DNA of 64,000 nucleotides from Rufibacter sp. DG15C (GTDB lineage: Bacteria; Bacteroidota; Bacteroidia; Cytophagales; Hymenobacteraceae), in contig NZ_CP010776.1 in the NCBI RefSeq assembly GCF_001577755.1, forward strand, positions 1,860,001 through 1,924,000, in the 5' to 3' direction. Under the pieces are notes generated by a model. That model saw only the letters and a program-made list of their open reading frames with translations, was not told the origin of the DNA and did no database searches. Positions 1 through 7,625 of the stretch are shown here, piece by piece (within the stretch, counting starts at the first letter, position 1; every line of letters begins with the position of its first letter). The position numbers and the translations under genes are program-made.

Positions 1-2
1 TG

Positions 3-854
3 CAACTAGAGCGCCGCGACCCAGATGACATCACCGAGGTAGCTGAGCAGATCATCCATGACACCTTTGATGAGTTCACCAAGAAGCACTACGCCCGCAT
101 TCAGCAGAAACTGGAGCTGGAGGACTATGAGTTGAAGTCGGCGATAGACTTAATCTTGAAGCTCAACCCCAAGCCCGGCGGAAGCGGCGGCGCTACGCGC
201 GTGCAGTACGTGATTCCAGACTTCATCATCACCAATGAAGAAGGCCAGTTACAACTGTCCTTGAACGCCCGCAACGCGCCAGACCTGCGTATCTCCCGCT
301 CTTACGCCGACATGTTTGACGCCTATGACAAAAGCTCTAAGACCGACAAGAAGCTCAAGGAGACGGTCACGTTTGTGAAGCAGAAGCTGGACTCAGCCAA
401 ATGGTTCATTGACGCCATCAAACAACGCCAGAATACGCTCCTGCGCACCATGGAATCTATCATGAAGCGCCAGTATGAGTATTTCCTGGACGGGGATGAG
501 AGCAAGCTGCGGCCCATGATTTTGAAAGACATCGCCGAGGACATAGGCATGGACATTTCAACCGTGAGCCGCGTGGCCAACAGCAAGAGCGTGCAGACGG
601 AGTTTGGCATTATTCCTTTGAAATTCTTCTTCTCTGAAGGTATTGCCACCGACGCCGGCGAGGAGGCCAGTAGCCGTGAGGTGAAAGCCATCCTCAAAGA
701 CATCATTGAGAAGGAAAACAAGCGCAAGCCTCTCTCAGATGACAAGATTGAAAAAATGCTCAACGAGAAAGGCTACAACATAGCCCGCCGCACAGTGGCC
801 AAGTACCGTGAGCAGCTCAACATACCGGTAGCGCGTTTGCGCAAAGAACTGTAA
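3..854 (+). CDS. rpoN: RNA polymerase sigma-54 factor, 3' part
   Basis: The reading frame is open from the first bases of the window and runs 283 codons to a TAA, so the start of the gene lies outside; the family is usually about 470-500 residues. It contains the sigma-54 core-binding and DNA-binding parts: a helix-turn-helix reading DISTVSRVANSK followed by FGIIPLKFFFSEG, and close to the C-terminus the RpoN box ARRTVAKYRE, which contacts the -24 element. Sigma-54 directs RNA polymerase to -24/-12 promoters and needs an AAA+ enhancer-binding activator to open DNA. No such activator is visible in the window. An AT-rich repeat follows the stop codon. Confidence 0.97.
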   Translation, partial: QLERRDPDDITEVAEQIIHDTFDEFTKKHYARIQQKLELEDYELKSAIDLILKLNPKPGGSGGATRVQYVIPDFIITNEEGQLQLSLNARNAPDLRISRSYADMFDAYDKSSKTDKKLKETVTFVKQKLDSAKWFIDAIKQRQNTLLRTMESIMKRQYEYFLDGDESKLRPMILKDIAEDIGMDISTVSRVANSKSVQTEFGIIPLKFFFSEGIATDAGEEASSREVKAILKDIIEKENKRKPLSDDKIEKMLNEKGYNIARRTVAKYREQLNIPVARLRKEL

Positions 855-861
855 GCGCTGG

Positions 862-1000
862 CGCTTCAATTAATAATTAACAATTAAGAATTTGAGAGAT
901 AGATCATTTGCACCTTAACTTGTGCCTACTTTTTGTATTTGGAAGAGCTGGTGCGCATGCCGCTAATTCCTAATTATTAATTCTTAATTATTAATTATAA
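862..1000. repeat. AT-rich inverted repeat between rpoN and the PAP2-like gene
   Basis: Two AT-only blocks, 868-880 (AATTAATAATTAA) and 984-996 (TTAATTATTAATT), are exact reverse complements, and both sit in longer runs built from TTAATT and TTCTTAATT units. Similar runs recur at 33070-33150. The function is unknown. Confidence 0.6.
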
Positions 1001-1001
1001 A

Positions 1002-1622
1002 GTGAATTCCCGCCTCGCGATGGCGTTGTCTGTGGTGTTTCATCCGCTGCTGCTGCCTTCGTACTTGTTCGCCCTGATCTTGTTCTACCTGCCGGTGGGA
1101 GCCTTGACGTTCCCCATGGAAGGGCGACGCTTGGTCTGGATTATGGTCTTCCTGACCACCTTCCTGATACCGGGGTTGGGCGCGTATGCCATGCGGCGGG
1201 CGGGACAAATCTCATCGCTTACGTTAGAGAGCCGGGCAGACCGGCGCTGGCCCTTGCTGTTCGCTGCGGCCTGTTACACTGTTACCACGGTTCTTTTTTA
1301 CCGCCAAAGCTACTTTGACGACCTTTTCTTTTACGTGATGGCCATCATCACGGCCTCTGTCTACATGACGCTGGTCATTAACCAATTCTGGAAGATTAGC
1401 GCACATGCCATAGGAGTAGGCGGTGCCTTGGGGATTTTGGTCCTGCTCTATGATTGGCTCCCCGAACCATATTTGTTTTACCCCGCCGTCATAGGGATTG
1501 CCATTGCCGGGGCAGTTCTCTCTGCCAGGTTGGCCTTAGGAGCCCACAATACCAAACAAGTCTACACCGGTTTTATTCTTGGTTTTCTGCTAGGTGTGAT
1601 TCTTTGGGGTTTGCCTTTTTAA
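1002..1622 (+). CDS. PAP2-like polytopic membrane protein
   Basis: A 206-residue, very hydrophobic protein with about six membrane segments. It resembles the C-terminal half of PAP2 (type 2 phosphatidic acid phosphatase) membrane proteins: an SAH motif stands where PSGH is expected, and near residue 175 the pattern AR-x5-H-x3-Q matches the third phosphatase motif SR-x5-H-x3-D with Asp replaced by Gln. With the lysine-rich first motif also not evident, catalysis is doubtful. The chosen start is GTG at 1002; an ATG at 1020 is an alternative, and neither has a clear ribosome binding site. The gene follows rpoN in the same direction. Confidence 0.7.
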   Translation: MNSRLAMALSVVFHPLLLPSYLFALILFYLPVGALTFPMEGRRLVWIMVFLTTFLIPGLGAYAMRRAGQISSLTLESRADRRWPLLFAAACYTVTTVLFYRQSYFDDLFFYVMAIITASVYMTLVINQFWKISAHAIGVGGALGILVLLYDWLPEPYLFYPAVIGIAIAGAVLSARLALGAHNTKQVYTGFILGFLLGVILWGLPF

Positions 1623-1666
1623 GAGTCAAAAGATATAGGACATAAGACGCAAGATTGTCTTCACAA

Positions 1667-1707
1667 CACACACACACACTCTCTCTCTCTCTTTCTCTCT
1701 TTTTCTC
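1667..1707. repeat. CA/CT dinucleotide microsatellite
   Basis: About six CA units run directly into about eight CT units, followed by a polypyrimidine tract. Such dinucleotide runs are uncommon in bacteria. It abuts the left end of the inverted-repeat element. Confidence 0.8.
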
Positions 1708-1708
1708 T

Positions 1709-1954
1709 TGTCATCCTGAAAGGACCTTGTGGGCGGACTAGACAGGCGGTTGAATAAGTGCTATTAAACACAGATTTCCTTCTGTAGAGACCAGGCACAG
1801 CCTTGTCTCCTGCGCATCCACATCTTCCGCTTATGTAAACACCCTTTTCTGAGCTGCGCTCACTGCCTAAAACTCTCGGGCAATTCTCAAGGTGAAAGTC
1901 CGTGCTTATTCAACCGCCTGTCTAGTCCGCCCACAAGGTCCTTTTAGGATGACA
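1709..1954. mobile_element. MITE-like inverted-repeat element, TGTCATCC family, long form
   Basis: The 50-bp arms 1709-1758 and 1905-1954 are inverted copies with 49 of 50 matches, so the element appears recent or maintained. The 146-bp interior has no open reading frame of note and contains a smaller inverted motif around 1788-1811 (GAGACCAGG... GCCTTGTCTC). The outer ends begin TGTCATCCTGAAAGGA, as in the shorter relatives at 18933-19022 and 56296-56386. There is no transposase inside or nearby. This suggests a non-autonomous element moved in trans, or a structural repeat. Confidence 0.7.
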
Positions 1955-2042
1955 GAAGTAGTGGTGGTTGGTAGGGGTAAAAGGAAACGAAGAATGTACT
2001 TTTAAATAGTAATCAGCAATTAACAACCAATTATCACATTTC

Positions 2043-2080
2043 CGTTTTTGGCCTAATCCCTAGAAAATAGCACAAAAACG
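2043..2080. repeat. P38 palindrome, copy 1
   Basis: 38 bp with CGTTTTTGGCCT at the left and ACAAAAACG at the right; the centre is degenerate. It lies between convergent genes. Its right end forms the first arm of the terminator hairpin at 2074-2122. Confidence 0.8.
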
Positions 2081-2122
2081 GGAAGGCCCTGAAGATTTGT
2101 CTTCAGGGCCTTCCCGTTTTTT
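2074..2122. terminator. Long bidirectional hairpin terminator
   Basis: A 22-bp perfect stem (AAAAACGGGAAGGCCCTGAA at its start) with a TTTG loop, flanked by A and T runs on either side. It suits the minus-strand gene ending at 2150 and also read-through from the plus strand. Confidence 0.85.
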
Positions 2123-2149
2123 ATATAGACTCACGACTCAGAGACTCAA

Positions 2150-2629
2150 TCAAAGACTGACGCCTTTGTGTTTGCCGGCCTGCCGAATGACTTCACGGAC
2201 GGTTTCCAAGTGTTCTTCTGGGACGTCTTCCAGGTCAATTTCGCCGGTGTGGCCGGTGGAGAGGCGGTAGATGAGTTTGTCTGGCTGGACGCGTAGCAGG
2301 TGAATGCTTTCCCACGGCAGGGTATAGGCATCCTCATCGGGCTCCAGTTTAAGTTCTATCTGTTGGTCGTCTACCTGAACGTAGCTTTTACCCACGGGGC
2401 GTTTTTTTCTAATCAATACTACCAAATAAGAGATGCCCAAGGCGCTCTGGATAAGCGGCAACGCGTAGTCAAAGTACTGTGCCTTGCCCGAGGCATATTC
2501 AGTGTACAAGCCAATGAAGCCTACCGCCAAAAAAATGGTAGCCATAGCTGAGTACAGCCAGGACATGGTAGACTTGTTCTCATTAGGAGGAGACAGGTTC
2601 AGGAAGAAAGGCTCCATAGGAATTGCCAT
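2150..2629 (-). CDS. Conserved hypothetical protein with two membrane helices
   Basis: 159 residues. After a short N-terminal stretch there are two hydrophobic segments (roughly residues 22-40 and 52-72), a basic RKKRP turn, and an acidic cytosolic part of about 85 residues whose alternating pattern (YVQVDDQQIEL, LPWESIHLLRV, LIYRLSTG) resembles a bacterial PH-like domain. I do not recognise a named family. Four bases separate the stop codon of the small gene upstream from this ATG, so the two are probably co-transcribed. The long hairpin at 2074-2122 lies just downstream. Confidence 0.8.
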   Translation of the reverse strand: MAIPMEPFFLNLSPPNENKSTMSWLYSAMATIFLAVGFIGLYTEYASGKAQYFDYALPLIQSALGISYLVVLIRKKRPVGKSYVQVDDQQIELKLEPDEDAYTLPWESIHLLRVQPDKLIYRLSTGHTGEIDLEDVPEEHLETVREVIRQAGKHKGVSL

Positions 2630-2633
2630 TTAG

Positions 2634-2810
2634 TTATTTCTGTTTTCGGTTTCTGAGCGTGATAATAAACTTAAACACAACAAACAGAAGAAATCCCAGA
2701 AAAGACATTGCAGGTACAATGATGTTTGGGTGCTCCAGATTGCGCATAAGAATCAGGAAAGAAACCACTAGCATGCCGTTCAAAAGCATGTTTGCGTTGC
2801 GAGTACTCAT
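2634..2810 (-). CDS. Small membrane protein, 58 residues
   Basis: The frame reads ATG at 2810 to TAA at 2634-2636. The product has two hydrophobic helices (about residues 9-22 and 30-51) separated by RNLEHPN, and ends in the basic tail RNRKQK. Four bases separate its stop from the ATG of the next minus-strand gene, which also encodes a two-helix protein; the tight spacing is the main argument that it is real. No family is recognised. Confidence 0.65.
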   Translation of the reverse strand: MSTRNANMLLNGMLVVSFLILMRNLEHPNIIVPAMSFLGFLLFVVFKFIITLRNRKQK

Positions 2811-2942
2811 AAAAGCGTAATAGGGTAATTAGTAAAGATACACAATTACAGGAAACCGTGAACAGTAAACAGGAATTAGTTAATAGTAATCAGTTGTGGT
2901 TGATAAATAGATAGTTAGGTTCGGTTTAAGAAGAGCGGTCGT

Positions 2943-2980
2943 CGTTTTTGGTGTGTTTTCATGAAAAGAGGCTAAAAATG
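2943..2980. repeat. P38 palindrome, copy 2
   Basis: 38 bp, CGTTTTTGGTGTG to AGGCTAAAAATG, with a symmetric CATG centre. It lies between two minus-strand transcription units. Confidence 0.75.
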
Positions 2981-3010
2981 GCATGACTCAAACTATGCCT
3001 TTTATAAAGC

Positions 3011-3046
3011 AAAAGCCCGATGCTCTAGAAAGAACATCGGGCTTTT
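3011..3046. terminator. Terminator of the M28 peptidase gene
   Basis: AAAAGCCCGATG and its complement CATCGGGCTTTT form a 12-bp stem, 22 bases past the stop codon of the minus-strand peptidase gene. Confidence 0.8.
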
Positions 3047-3067
3047 GGTGAGATAAGATGCTAATTA

Positions 3068-4621
3068 TTATGACTGCGGTTTCGGCATGGGTTTGCGCGG
3101 CAGTTTCTCTGCGCGGTTGGCGGTTTGGTACACAAAGTTGGCGACAATTACAGAGGCTTGTTTCAAGTCCTCTGGCTGCAGTCTGTCATAGGTGTCCATG
3201 TTGGTGTGGTGGGTGCGGGTGTTGTACTCAATCTCATCCTGAATGAATTGGAAACCCGGTACACCCAGCGCGTCAAAAGACAAGTGGTCGGTGCCGCCGG
3301 TGTTGCGGTTGGTCACGGTAGAGGCGCCCATGGCGTTGAACGGTTTTAACCACTCAGAGAACAACGGAGCCACGGCCTCATTGCCCTGCGTGTAAATACC
3401 TCTGATTTTTCCGGTACCGTTATCCAGGTTGAAATAAGCGGAGATTTTCTCCTGCTGTGGCAACAAGGCCATCGTTTTAGTATCGCCTATGTACTTCTTG
3501 GCATACCCGCGTGATCCGTGCAGACCTTGCTCCTCACCGCCCCAAAGTGCGATGCGGATGGTGCGCTTAGGCTGTAGGTTCAAGGCTTTGATAATGCGAA
3601 CGGCTTCCATCATCACGGCCACACCCGCGGCGTTGTCGGTGGCGCCGGTGGCGGCGTGCCAAGAGTCAATGTGACCGCCCAGCATCACTACTTCGCTTTT
3701 CAGTTTCTTGTCAGAACCCGGGATCTCCGCGATAACGTTGTAGCCTTGCGGGTCTTCGGTTAAGAAACGGGTTTTGCTTTCCAGTTCAATCTCTACCGGA
3801 ATGCCTGCACTCAACAAACGGCTCATGCGGGCCAGGTCTTCTTGGGCAATCTCGAACTCAGGCAAGGCTGGCTTGGCGTCCATGGCGTATGGTGCACCGT
3901 TGGTAGTGAAGAACGTACCATGTGAACCTCCGCGTGAGCTCAAGATGGCAGCAGCACCTTCAGAGAGAATCATCTCATTCATCTTGGTCACAAACGCACG
4001 ACGGGCACGCATCTGGGCCATGCGCTCTTCGCTCATGGGCGCTCTGCCTTCAGAAGGCGCTACCGGCTCCGCCATTTTGTGCAGGGCCTCATCTGTGTAA
4101 CGCGAGCCGTCTGGGGCAAAGGTTGTTTTGATAGGATTGGTGACCTCGGCCATGACAATCTTGCCTTTCAGTTTGCCGGCGTACTGGGCCAGGTCTTCTT
4201 CTTTGGTGGCTTTCACCAAGACTACCTGCCCTTTTACCGGACCGTTGGTGCTAGGCGTCCAAGCCTTAGGAGAGCCAATCATGGGCTGGTAATACGGCTT
4301 GGTCAGGGCCAGGTAGGATTTCTCTACTTCCCAACCTTTCCCGAAGGTTCCCCACGGTTCAATGGTGGCATTTTTCAAGCCCCAAGAGGCGAGTTTCTCT
4401 TTGGTCCACTGGTTGGCTTTGGCTAGGCCGGTAGAACCCGAAAGGCGCGGGCCGTTCACGTCTGTGAGGTAGAACGCAATGTCCATCACCTGCGACTTCT
4501 GCAGTCCTTCCTGCTTGATTTTCTCTACGATGGCCGCATCTAGCGGCTCGGCTTTTTGCTGGGCCATTGCCGGAAGCGCCAAGAAGGCTGCCCCCAGCAA
4601 AAGGGTATAGGTTTTGTTCAT
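3068..4621 (-). CDS. Secreted M28 family zinc metallopeptidase
   Basis: 517 residues from the ATG at 4621; the frame stays open further upstream, but only this start gives a clean signal peptide (MNKTYTLLLGAAFLALPAMA). M28 enzymes are co-catalytic two-zinc aminopeptidases or carboxypeptidases. The metal and catalytic residues are visible in order: GGHIDSW (His ligand), ATGATDNAAG (bridging Asp), GGEEQGLHGS (catalytic Glu and Glu ligand), NLDNGTG (Asp ligand) and THHTNMDTYD (His ligand). The segment before the catalytic domain, with GPVKGQVVLVKA, fits an inserted PA-like domain. The product probably acts in the periplasm or outside. It is divergent from the enoyl-CoA hydratase gene. Confidence 0.93.
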   Translation of the reverse strand: MNKTYTLLLGAAFLALPAMAQQKAEPLDAAIVEKIKQEGLQKSQVMDIAFYLTDVNGPRLSGSTGLAKANQWTKEKLASWGLKNATIEPWGTFGKGWEVEKSYLALTKPYYQPMIGSPKAWTPSTNGPVKGQVVLVKATKEEDLAQYAGKLKGKIVMAEVTNPIKTTFAPDGSRYTDEALHKMAEPVAPSEGRAPMSEERMAQMRARRAFVTKMNEMILSEGAAAILSSRGGSHGTFFTTNGAPYAMDAKPALPEFEIAQEDLARMSRLLSAGIPVEIELESKTRFLTEDPQGYNVIAEIPGSDKKLKSEVVMLGGHIDSWHAATGATDNAAGVAVMMEAVRIIKALNLQPKRTIRIALWGGEEQGLHGSRGYAKKYIGDTKTMALLPQQEKISAYFNLDNGTGKIRGIYTQGNEAVAPLFSEWLKPFNAMGASTVTNRNTGGTDHLSFDALGVPGFQFIQDEIEYNTRTHHTNMDTYDRLQPEDLKQASVIVANFVYQTANRAEKLPRKPMPKPQS

Positions 4622-4691
4622 GTTAGGTTGGAGTGGGATTAAAGAAATTGAGATAGGAAAGAAACAGAAAAAAAGCGCCAATGGCAACATG

Positions 4692-4722
4692 TTGGCACTC
4701 CCAACCCAAATCTGTACTTTTG
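4692..4722 (+). promoter_or_regulatory. Bacteroidota-type promoter for the enoyl-CoA hydratase gene
   Basis: TTG at 4692-4694, a 20-base spacer and TACTTTTG at 4715-4722 match the -33 TTG / -7 TAnnTTTG consensus. Transcription would start near 4729, exactly at the left edge of P38 copy 3, which would therefore be the 5' leader. Confidence 0.7.
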
Positions 4723-4729
4723 GTAAAAC

Positions 4730-4767
4730 CGTTTTTGACCTCATTTCCACAAAACAGCCCCAAAACA
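4730..4767. repeat. P38 palindrome, copy 3, in a 5' leader
   Basis: 38 bp, CGTTTTTGACCTC to CAGCCCCAAAACA; imperfect arms. It fills the space between the predicted transcription start and the ATG at 4770. Confidence 0.75.
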
Positions 4768-4769
4768 AC

Positions 4770-5552
4770 ATGTCTGAGCAAATTCTACAATATAGCGTCA
4801 CCAATGGCATAGCCACCATCACTCTTAACCGCCCAGAGGTTTTCAATGCCTTTGACGACCAGCAGAGCTATGAACTGCAAGACGCCCTCAAGCAAGTAAC
4901 CAGAGACGTGAACGTGCGCGTGGTGATTTTGACCGGCGCGGGCCGGGCCTTCTGCAGCGGCCAGGACTTGAAAGCCATTGCCGGCGCAGAGAAACGCTCT
5001 TTGGCTGACAGCCTGCACAAACGCTACAACCCCATCATCAGGGCCATGCGTGAACTGCCTAAACCCATTATCTGCCGCCTAAACGGCGTGGCCGCTGGCG
5101 CCGGTTGTTCCCTGGCTTTAGCCTGTGACTATGTAGTGGCCAGTACTGAGGCGAGCTTGATTGAAGTGTTTGTGAACGTAGGCTTGGTGTTGGATTCAGG
5201 ATCATCCTACTTTTTGCCGCGTCTGGTGGGCATGCGCAAGGCCTTTGAGCTGAGCACGCTGGGCACTAAAGTGAAAGCCGATGAAGCCCTGCGCTTAGGT
5301 TTGGTGAACCAAGTAGTAGCGCCAGAAGAACTAGACGCCGCCGTGCAGGAAATTGCCGAGCGTTATGCCTGCGCACCTACCAAAGCCATCGGCCTCATGA
5401 AGAAGATGCTGAACAAATCCTTTGAGTCTAGCCTGGATGAAATGTTGGACTATGAAGCCTACTGCCAGGAGATTGCCGGCAACTCTTCAGACAACCGTGA
5501 GGGCGTGGCCGCTTTCAATGAAAAGCGCAAACCAGTCTTCACCGGTGAGTAA
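4770..5552 (+). CDS. Enoyl-CoA hydratase/isomerase family protein, PaaG-like
   Basis: 260 residues from the ATG at 4770, which follows a recognisable promoter and the palindromic leader; the upstream in-frame extension is repeat and promoter sequence. It is a crotonase fold: oxyanion-hole segments AFCSGQDL and GVAAGAGCSLALACD, and LVLDSGSSYFLPRLVG, where the Asp corresponds to the catalytic Asp of PaaG (1,2-epoxyphenylacetyl-CoA isomerase) and related isomerases rather than the two Glu of classic hydratases. It acts on an acyl-CoA, in phenylacetate or fatty-acid catabolism. No other paa genes are near, so the substrate is open. Confidence 0.88.
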   Translation: MSEQILQYSVTNGIATITLNRPEVFNAFDDQQSYELQDALKQVTRDVNVRVVILTGAGRAFCSGQDLKAIAGAEKRSLADSLHKRYNPIIRAMRELPKPIICRLNGVAAGAGCSLALACDYVVASTEASLIEVFVNVGLVLDSGSSYFLPRLVGMRKAFELSTLGTKVKADEALRLGLVNQVVAPEELDAAVQEIAERYACAPTKAIGLMKKMLNKSFESSLDEMLDYEAYCQEIAGNSSDNREGVAAFNEKRKPVFTGE

Positions 5553-5553
5553 G

Positions 5554-5591
5554 CGTTTTTAGCTTGGTTTCTAGAAAATAGGTCAAAAACG
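5554..5591. repeat. P38 palindrome, copy 4
   Basis: 38 bp with a CTAG centre, starting two bases after the stop codon of the hydratase gene and running into its terminator. Confidence 0.8.
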
Positions 5592-5593
5592 AA

Positions 5594-5635
5594 AGAGCCC
5601 GCGTCTTGCAAAAGGCGCGGGCTCTTCCCGTTTTG
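5594..5635. terminator. Terminator between convergent genes
   Basis: AGAGCCCGCG and CGCGGGCTCT pair around a 13-base loop, followed by TCCCGTTTT. Confidence 0.8.
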
Positions 5636-5675
5636 AATGATAATAACAATATAAATGGGATGCTCAGTCGCTGTA

Positions 5676-6230
5676 TTATTTTTTGGGCTTCAACATTTCC
5701 AATCTCGCCGCTTCCAGCTTTTTTGAGAAGGCAGCGTTGTCCAGCGTGACCTGTTCTTGCAGGTTAAAGCTGTTCCACTTTTTCCAAAAGGACTGTTCTT
5801 CAAACCCAGGAGTGTCAATCAATTCCTTGTGCAACTTATGAGAGAGTGCAAACAGCCTGTTTCTGTTTCTCACTACGGCAATGTCTGCTGCCGTCTCCAG
5901 GGTTTTGTAGACTTTCATCCGGGGCCCGCCTTTTCTCTTTATCAAATAATAATCCTTCTCCCTGAAGATTTTGATCCTGTGATCCAAAGATGTAAAAGCT
6001 GGTTTTCTAGAAGAAGTCGCGGCGGTTGGCTGTAGCTGCTTGGCCGGTAGGTGCCCAAAAATATGACCGCCTTTTTCATAGAAATATTCCACCTCCAGCA
6101 CAGAGTCTGTCTGCGTGAAGTAACAAATCATAAAGCTAGACTTCCGGCCCCTGTAAATCCCTTCGGCCGTCTTTTGCCCAAAGGAAACATTGCTGCAAAG
6201 AAGTAAAATGGCCAAAAGGAATGTCCGCAT
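5676..6230 (-). CDS. Hypothetical secreted protein
   Basis: 184 residues with a signal peptide (MRTFLLAILLLCSNVSFGQ). The mature part is basic and shows no motif I recognise; it ends KKLEAARLEMLKPKK. The gene is convergent with the hydratase gene and divergent from the DUF4142 array. It may be a lineage-specific envelope protein. Confidence 0.7.
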   Translation of the reverse strand: MRTFLLAILLLCSNVSFGQKTAEGIYRGRKSSFMICYFTQTDSVLEVEYFYEKGGHIFGHLPAKQLQPTAATSSRKPAFTSLDHRIKIFREKDYYLIKRKGGPRMKVYKTLETAADIAVVRNRNRLFALSHKLHKELIDTPGFEEQSFWKKWNSFNLQEQVTLDNAAFSKKLEAARLEMLKPKK

Positions 6231-6408
6231 AAAGGAGAATACTATTTGAGGTTGGGGTAACGTAAGCGAAGCTAAAAAAGCTGGAGTTCTTTGTCGGTAA
6301 ACAGTATGGTAAATATACCTGAAAAACGCCTATGAAAACCATCCTATGGCAAGCCCGTAAAAATAGCCAGCAGGTACTGCCTGTATGCCATTTGTACAAA
6401 ATACCACT

Positions 6409-6978
6409 ATGAAAAAAAGATTGTGTTTTCTCTTCAGCGGCGCCTTGTTGACAATGTTGACCAGCTGCGGCGGTTCCTCAGATTCCACCTCTGTAGATGC
6501 TGCCGGAAAGCACAATGAAAACCTGCTGGAATCTACCGGCAAAGATGAAAAAGCCGGTTGGTTTGTAGCCGAAGTCACCAGCGGCGGACTGATGGAAGCA
6601 GAGCTGGGACGGCTGGCCTCCAGCAAAGGCGCGTCTCCGTTGGTACGGGAATTGGGGCAGACCCTCCTCAACCACCACACCCAGGCCAACACTCAACTCA
6701 AGCAAATTGCTGATCTCAAAAACCTGGTGCTGCCCACCCAAATGGGCGATGACCACCAGGACCTGTACAACGAGATCATGAGCAAGAACGGCGCGTCTTT
6801 TGACCTGGCCTACTTGGAGGCGATCATGAAGGAGCACAAGCAGGCCATCAAAGATTTTGAGGAGATGGCTCAGGAAGGAACAGACGTAGAATTGAAAGCC
6901 TTCGCCACCAAGAGCCTTCCTATGCTGCGGGCCCATCTGGCACAGGCAGAACAAGTAGAAGAGCAATTAAACCCTTAA
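6409..6978 (+). CDS. DUF4142 lipoprotein, array member 1
   Basis: 189 residues from the ATG at 6409 (MKKRLCFLFSGALL...); an ATG 24 bases upstream is in frame but would spoil the signal peptide. The lipobox LTSC predicts a lipid-anchored envelope protein. DUF4142 is a four-helix, ferritin-like bundle of unknown function; its conserved features are here: the opening FVAEVTSGGLMEAELG, LLNHHTQANTQL with paired histidines, and the closing LKAFATKSLPMLRAHLAQAE. It is the first of four tandem paralogues, 24 bases ahead of the second. Confidence 0.88.
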   Translation: MKKRLCFLFSGALLTMLTSCGGSSDSTSVDAAGKHNENLLESTGKDEKAGWFVAEVTSGGLMEAELGRLASSKGASPLVRELGQTLLNHHTQANTQLKQIADLKNLVLPTQMGDDHQDLYNEIMSKNGASFDLAYLEAIMKEHKQAIKDFEEMAQEGTDVELKAFATKSLPMLRAHLAQAEQVEEQLNP

Positions 6979-7002
6979 TTCAAACAACCAATCAATAGCA
7001 GC

Positions 7003-7569
7003 ATGACGAATAAATGGATCTTCACCCTGGGGGTGGCGGGAATCCTGTGCAGTAGCACGGGGTGCGCCACGCTAGGCATTGGTACTGACGGAGCGCCCAC
7101 GGGCACCGGCACTGGTACAGAAACACAGTCTACCAAGCAGGCAGACCAAGCGTTTGTCACTTCTGCCGCCAGCAGCGGACAGCTAGAGGTAAGACTAAGC
7201 GAAGTGGCTTTACAGAAAGCCGTCACGGTTGAGACGCGGGAGTTTTCCAGGATCATGGTCAACCACCACAGCAAAGCCAACAGCGAACTGCAGAGCCTGG
7301 CGCGCCAGCAAGGCTTGGCCTATTCCACTACGCTACGGGCAGAGCACCAAGCCATATTTGACCGCGTATCTAAACTGACCGGCGCCGCCTTTGAGAAAGC
7401 CTATGCCACAGAGATGGAAGCCGTCCATCAGCAAGATGTGACGTTGTTTCAGGGAGCTTCGCAGGGGAATTTAAACGTATCTCTAAGAGGCTATGCCATC
7501 AAGACGCTGCCGGTGCTGCAAGGACATTTACGCCTGGCCACCCAGTTGAAAAACGTATTAACTAAATAG
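7003..7569 (+). CDS. DUF4142 lipoprotein, array member 2
   Basis: 188 residues with a lipoprotein signal (MTNKWIFTLGVAGILCSSTGC) and a Gly/Thr-rich linker before the DUF4142 bundle. Family landmarks are FVTSAASSGQLEVRLSE, MVNHHSKANSEL and GYAIKTLPVLQGHLRLA. It diverges from member 1 enough that the duplication is not recent. It lies in the same apparent operon as its neighbours. Confidence 0.87.
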   Translation: MTNKWIFTLGVAGILCSSTGCATLGIGTDGAPTGTGTGTETQSTKQADQAFVTSAASSGQLEVRLSEVALQKAVTVETREFSRIMVNHHSKANSELQSLARQQGLAYSTTLRAEHQAIFDRVSKLTGAAFEKAYATEMEAVHQQDVTLFQGASQGNLNVSLRGYAIKTLPVLQGHLRLATQLKNVLTK

Positions 7570-7625
7570 CTCCTCACGGGAAGGGTGTTGAGACCAGCAG
7601 ACAGACAAACTTAAGCACCAGCGCT

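Larger units (their letters stand above)
1623..2149. other. Noncoding stretch rich in repeats
   Basis: No credible gene. The stretch holds a CA/CT microsatellite (1667-1707), a 246-bp inverted-repeat element (1709-1954), a P38 palindrome (2043-2080) and a long hairpin terminator (2074-2122). Confidence 0.8.

Noticed and set aside
1709-1954. Complete insertion sequence
   Set aside because: The interior is only 146 bp and has no transposase frame.
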